The notes under the pieces were generated by a model that made no database searches, was not told where the DNA came from, and worked only from the letters and a program-made list of their open reading frames with translations. Positions 62,889 to 64,000 of a stretch of 64,000 nt of DNA are shown here, piece after piece (position 1 is the stretch's first letter; each line of letters begins with the position of its first letter). Source of the DNA: Streptomyces formicae (GTDB lineage Bacteria; Actinomycetota; Actinomycetes; Streptomycetales; Streptomycetaceae); NCBI RefSeq assembly GCF_002556545.1, contig NZ_CP022685.1, forward strand, positions 2,170,001-2,234,000, given 5' to 3'. A program made the translations under genes and the position numbers.

Positions 62889-63680
62889 ATGTCGACACCC
62901 CCTCCCACCGGCCCTTTGTGCACGCGCGCCTCACTCGCGGACGAGCTGTCGAAGCTCGGTGTGCGTCCCGGCGAGACCCTCCTCGCGCACACCTCGCTGA
63001 GCTCGCTCGGCTGGGTCAGCGGCGGGCAGGTCGCACTCGTCCAGGGGCTCCTCGACGCCCTCGGCGCCGACGGCACTCTGGTGGTCCCCACCCACACGGG
63101 AGACAACTCCGAGCCCTCGGCGTGGCAGAACCCGCCCATGCCCGAGGGCTGGCCCGAGGTGCTCCGCGCGACGCTCCCCGCGTACGACCCGCTGATCACG
63201 CCCAGCTTCGGCGTCGGCGTCGTCCCCGAGGCCGTGCGCACCTGGCCCGGGGCCCTGCGCAGCGCCCATCCGCAGGCGTCCTTCGCGGCCCTCGGCCCCG
63301 GGGCCGCCACGATCACCGCGGGGCACGCCCGCGACTGCAGCTTCGGCGAGCGCAGCCCGCTGGCCCGGCTGGAGGAGGCGGGCGCCCGGGTCCTGCTGCT
63401 CGGCGCGGGCTACGGCTCCTGCACCGCCTTCCACCTGGCCCAGTACCGGATCCCCGGCCCCGAGACCGAGAACTCCTTCGCGGCCATGACGCCCCGGGGC
63501 CGCCGGTGGACGACCGTGCGGGAACCGGCGTTCCCCAGCGACCGCTTCGAGGAGCTCGGCGCGGCCTTCGAGCGGGACACGGAGGTCGTACGAGGACGGG
63601 TGGGCGCCGCCGCATCGCGGCTGTTCCCGCTCGCGGACGCGGTCGCCTACGCCGAACGGTGGCTGGCCGCCCCCGCCTAG
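62889..63680 (+). CDS. AAC(3)-family aminoglycoside N-acetyltransferase
   Basis: Protein of 263 residues of the Antibiotic_NAT family. Typical stretches are LLAHTSLSSLGWVSGGQVALVQGLLDALG, GTLVVPTHTGDNSEPSAWQNPP, YDPLITPSFGVGVVPEAVRTWPGALRSAHPQASFAALG (catalytic His in SAHP) and RVLLLGAGYGSCTAFHLAQYR. It would acetylate the 3-amino group of aminoglycosides. The gene is chromosomal, with host codon use and no mobile element near, so it may be an intrinsic resistance or a housekeeping acetyltransferase. It ends tail-to-tail with the channel gene, the stops sharing CTAG. Confidence 0.9.
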   Translation: MSTPPPTGPLCTRASLADELSKLGVRPGETLLAHTSLSSLGWVSGGQVALVQGLLDALGADGTLVVPTHTGDNSEPSAWQNPPMPEGWPEVLRATLPAYDPLITPSFGVGVVPEAVRTWPGALRSAHPQASFAALGPGAATITAGHARDCSFGERSPLARLEEAGARVLLLGAGYGSCTAFHLAQYRIPGPETENSFAAMTPRGRRWTTVREPAFPSDRFEELGAAFERDTEVVRGRVGAAASRLFPLADAVAYAERWLAAPA

Positions 63681-64000
63681 AGGTCCTCCTCGCGTTCGGG
63701 GCGGCCCATGAACCAGTAGGAGCCCGCGACGAGGAGACCGCCCCCGACCACGTTCCCCACCACCGTGAACAGCAGGTTCCTGCCCAGCTCCGCGAAGCCC
63801 GCGCCGCCGTCCAGGATCGCGAGGGCGAACAGCGCCATGTTCGCCACGCAGTGCTCGAAGCCGACCGCGACGAAGACCAGGACCGGGATCCACAGCACGA
63901 AGATCTTCGCGCCGTCCCCCTTGGCCCGGTAGAACATCCAGATCGCCAGGCAGACGAGGAAGTTGCAGAGCACGGCCCGCCAGAAGAGCTGGCCGCCGTC
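63677..64000 (-). CDS. Formate/nitrite transporter (FNT) family channel, C-terminal part
   Basis: Only the last 107 codons are in the window; the 5' part runs off the right edge. It has FNT signatures: WRAVLCNFLVCLAIWMFYRAKGDGAKIFVLWIPVLVFVAVGFEHCVANMALF with the pore-lining His in GFEHCVANM, and a last helix GNVVGGGLLVAGSYWFMG. FNT proteins are pentameric channels for formate, nitrite or related small anions. Confidence 0.9.
   Translation of the reverse strand, partial: DGGQLFWRAVLCNFLVCLAIWMFYRAKGDGAKIFVLWIPVLVFVAVGFEHCVANMALFALAILDGGAGFAELGRNLLFTVVGNVVGGGLLVAGSYWFMGRPEREEDL

Noticed and set aside
62889..63680. Acquired aminoglycoside resistance on a mobile element
   Set aside because: Codon use and GC match neighbours, and no transposase, integrase, direct repeats or attachment site are near. 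It is more likely an intrinsic chromosomal gene.

Overview
The window reads as chromosomal DNA of a Streptomyces or close relative. GC is very high, third codon positions are nearly all G or C, GTG starts and 4-base ATGA/GTGA gene overlaps are frequent, and the gene families are streptomycete (SigE-family and other ECF sigma factors, TerD, DUF4235, PhoX, TIGR03086 mycothiol-type proteins, class B PBP, MsiK-type ABC importers without their own ATPase, actinobacterial DapD, a full suf operon). I see no transposase, integrase, phage gene or CRISPR array.

Layout. 1-6.5 kb: an ECF sigma/anti-sigma pair, an aminotransferase, a DsbA-type protein, an HxlR regulator divergent from a Gfo/Idh/MocA-like protein, a DUF1349 protein and a 2-oxoglutarate semialdehyde dehydrogenase divergent from an IclR regulator. 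7-15.4 kb: GNAT, a membrane protein plus two-component pair, a class B PBP, a PadR-linked membrane module and a secreted HAD phosphatase. 15.6-19 kb: a mycothiol-dependent-type protein, an MFS exporter and a secreted S28-like peptidase. 19-22.2 kb: a uronate/aldarate oxidation locus (uronate dehydrogenase divergent from KDG dehydratase and an unknown barrel-like protein). With the semialdehyde dehydrogenase at 4.9-6.5 kb this nearly completes a route from uronic acids to 2-oxoglutarate. 22.4-28.9 kb: a secreted hydrolase, then a DeoR-controlled sugar or polyol ABC operon ending in a zinc dehydrogenase. 29-32 kb: a tandem-TerD protein, a Tudor-like miniprotein and ACC deaminase. 32-34.1 kb: a Ro60 (Rsr) homolog with two non-coding RNAs upstream. 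34.3-38.4 kb: a receptor-like Ser/Thr kinase and PhoX. 38.5-41.4 kb: an SDR and an intracellular trypsin-like protease module. 41.5-50.2 kb: an acidic unknown protein, an extracellular nuclease, SRPBCC, tandem ABM, SGNH and SDR proteins, two small envelope proteins and DapA. 50.2-56 kb: an ECF sigma factor with a membrane-anchored partner, a lipoprotein, DapD, a TetR/SMR efflux pair and a membrane protein. 56.1-62.8 kb: the suf operon (sufR-B-D-Rieske-C-S-U and a DUF59 protein). 62.9-64 kb: AAC(3)-type acetyltransferase and a truncated formate/nitrite channel.

The most striking locus is the 630-base gap upstream of the Ro60 homolog. On the same strand it holds two independent copies of a circularly permuted tRNA-like fold: T arm, then a 7-bp acceptor-like stem closed by a loop, then the UA linker and D arm. 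This is the arrangement known for bacterial YrlA Y RNAs, partners of Rsr. The two copies differ in sequence but keep their helices, so they look like paralogous, selected RNAs. Other points of interest are a trypsin-like protease gene preceded by a free copy of its own N-terminal domain, 11- and 12-bp tandem repeats in two intergenic regions, a helically phased 8-mer array before the DeoR gene, and several recognisable operator palindromes.
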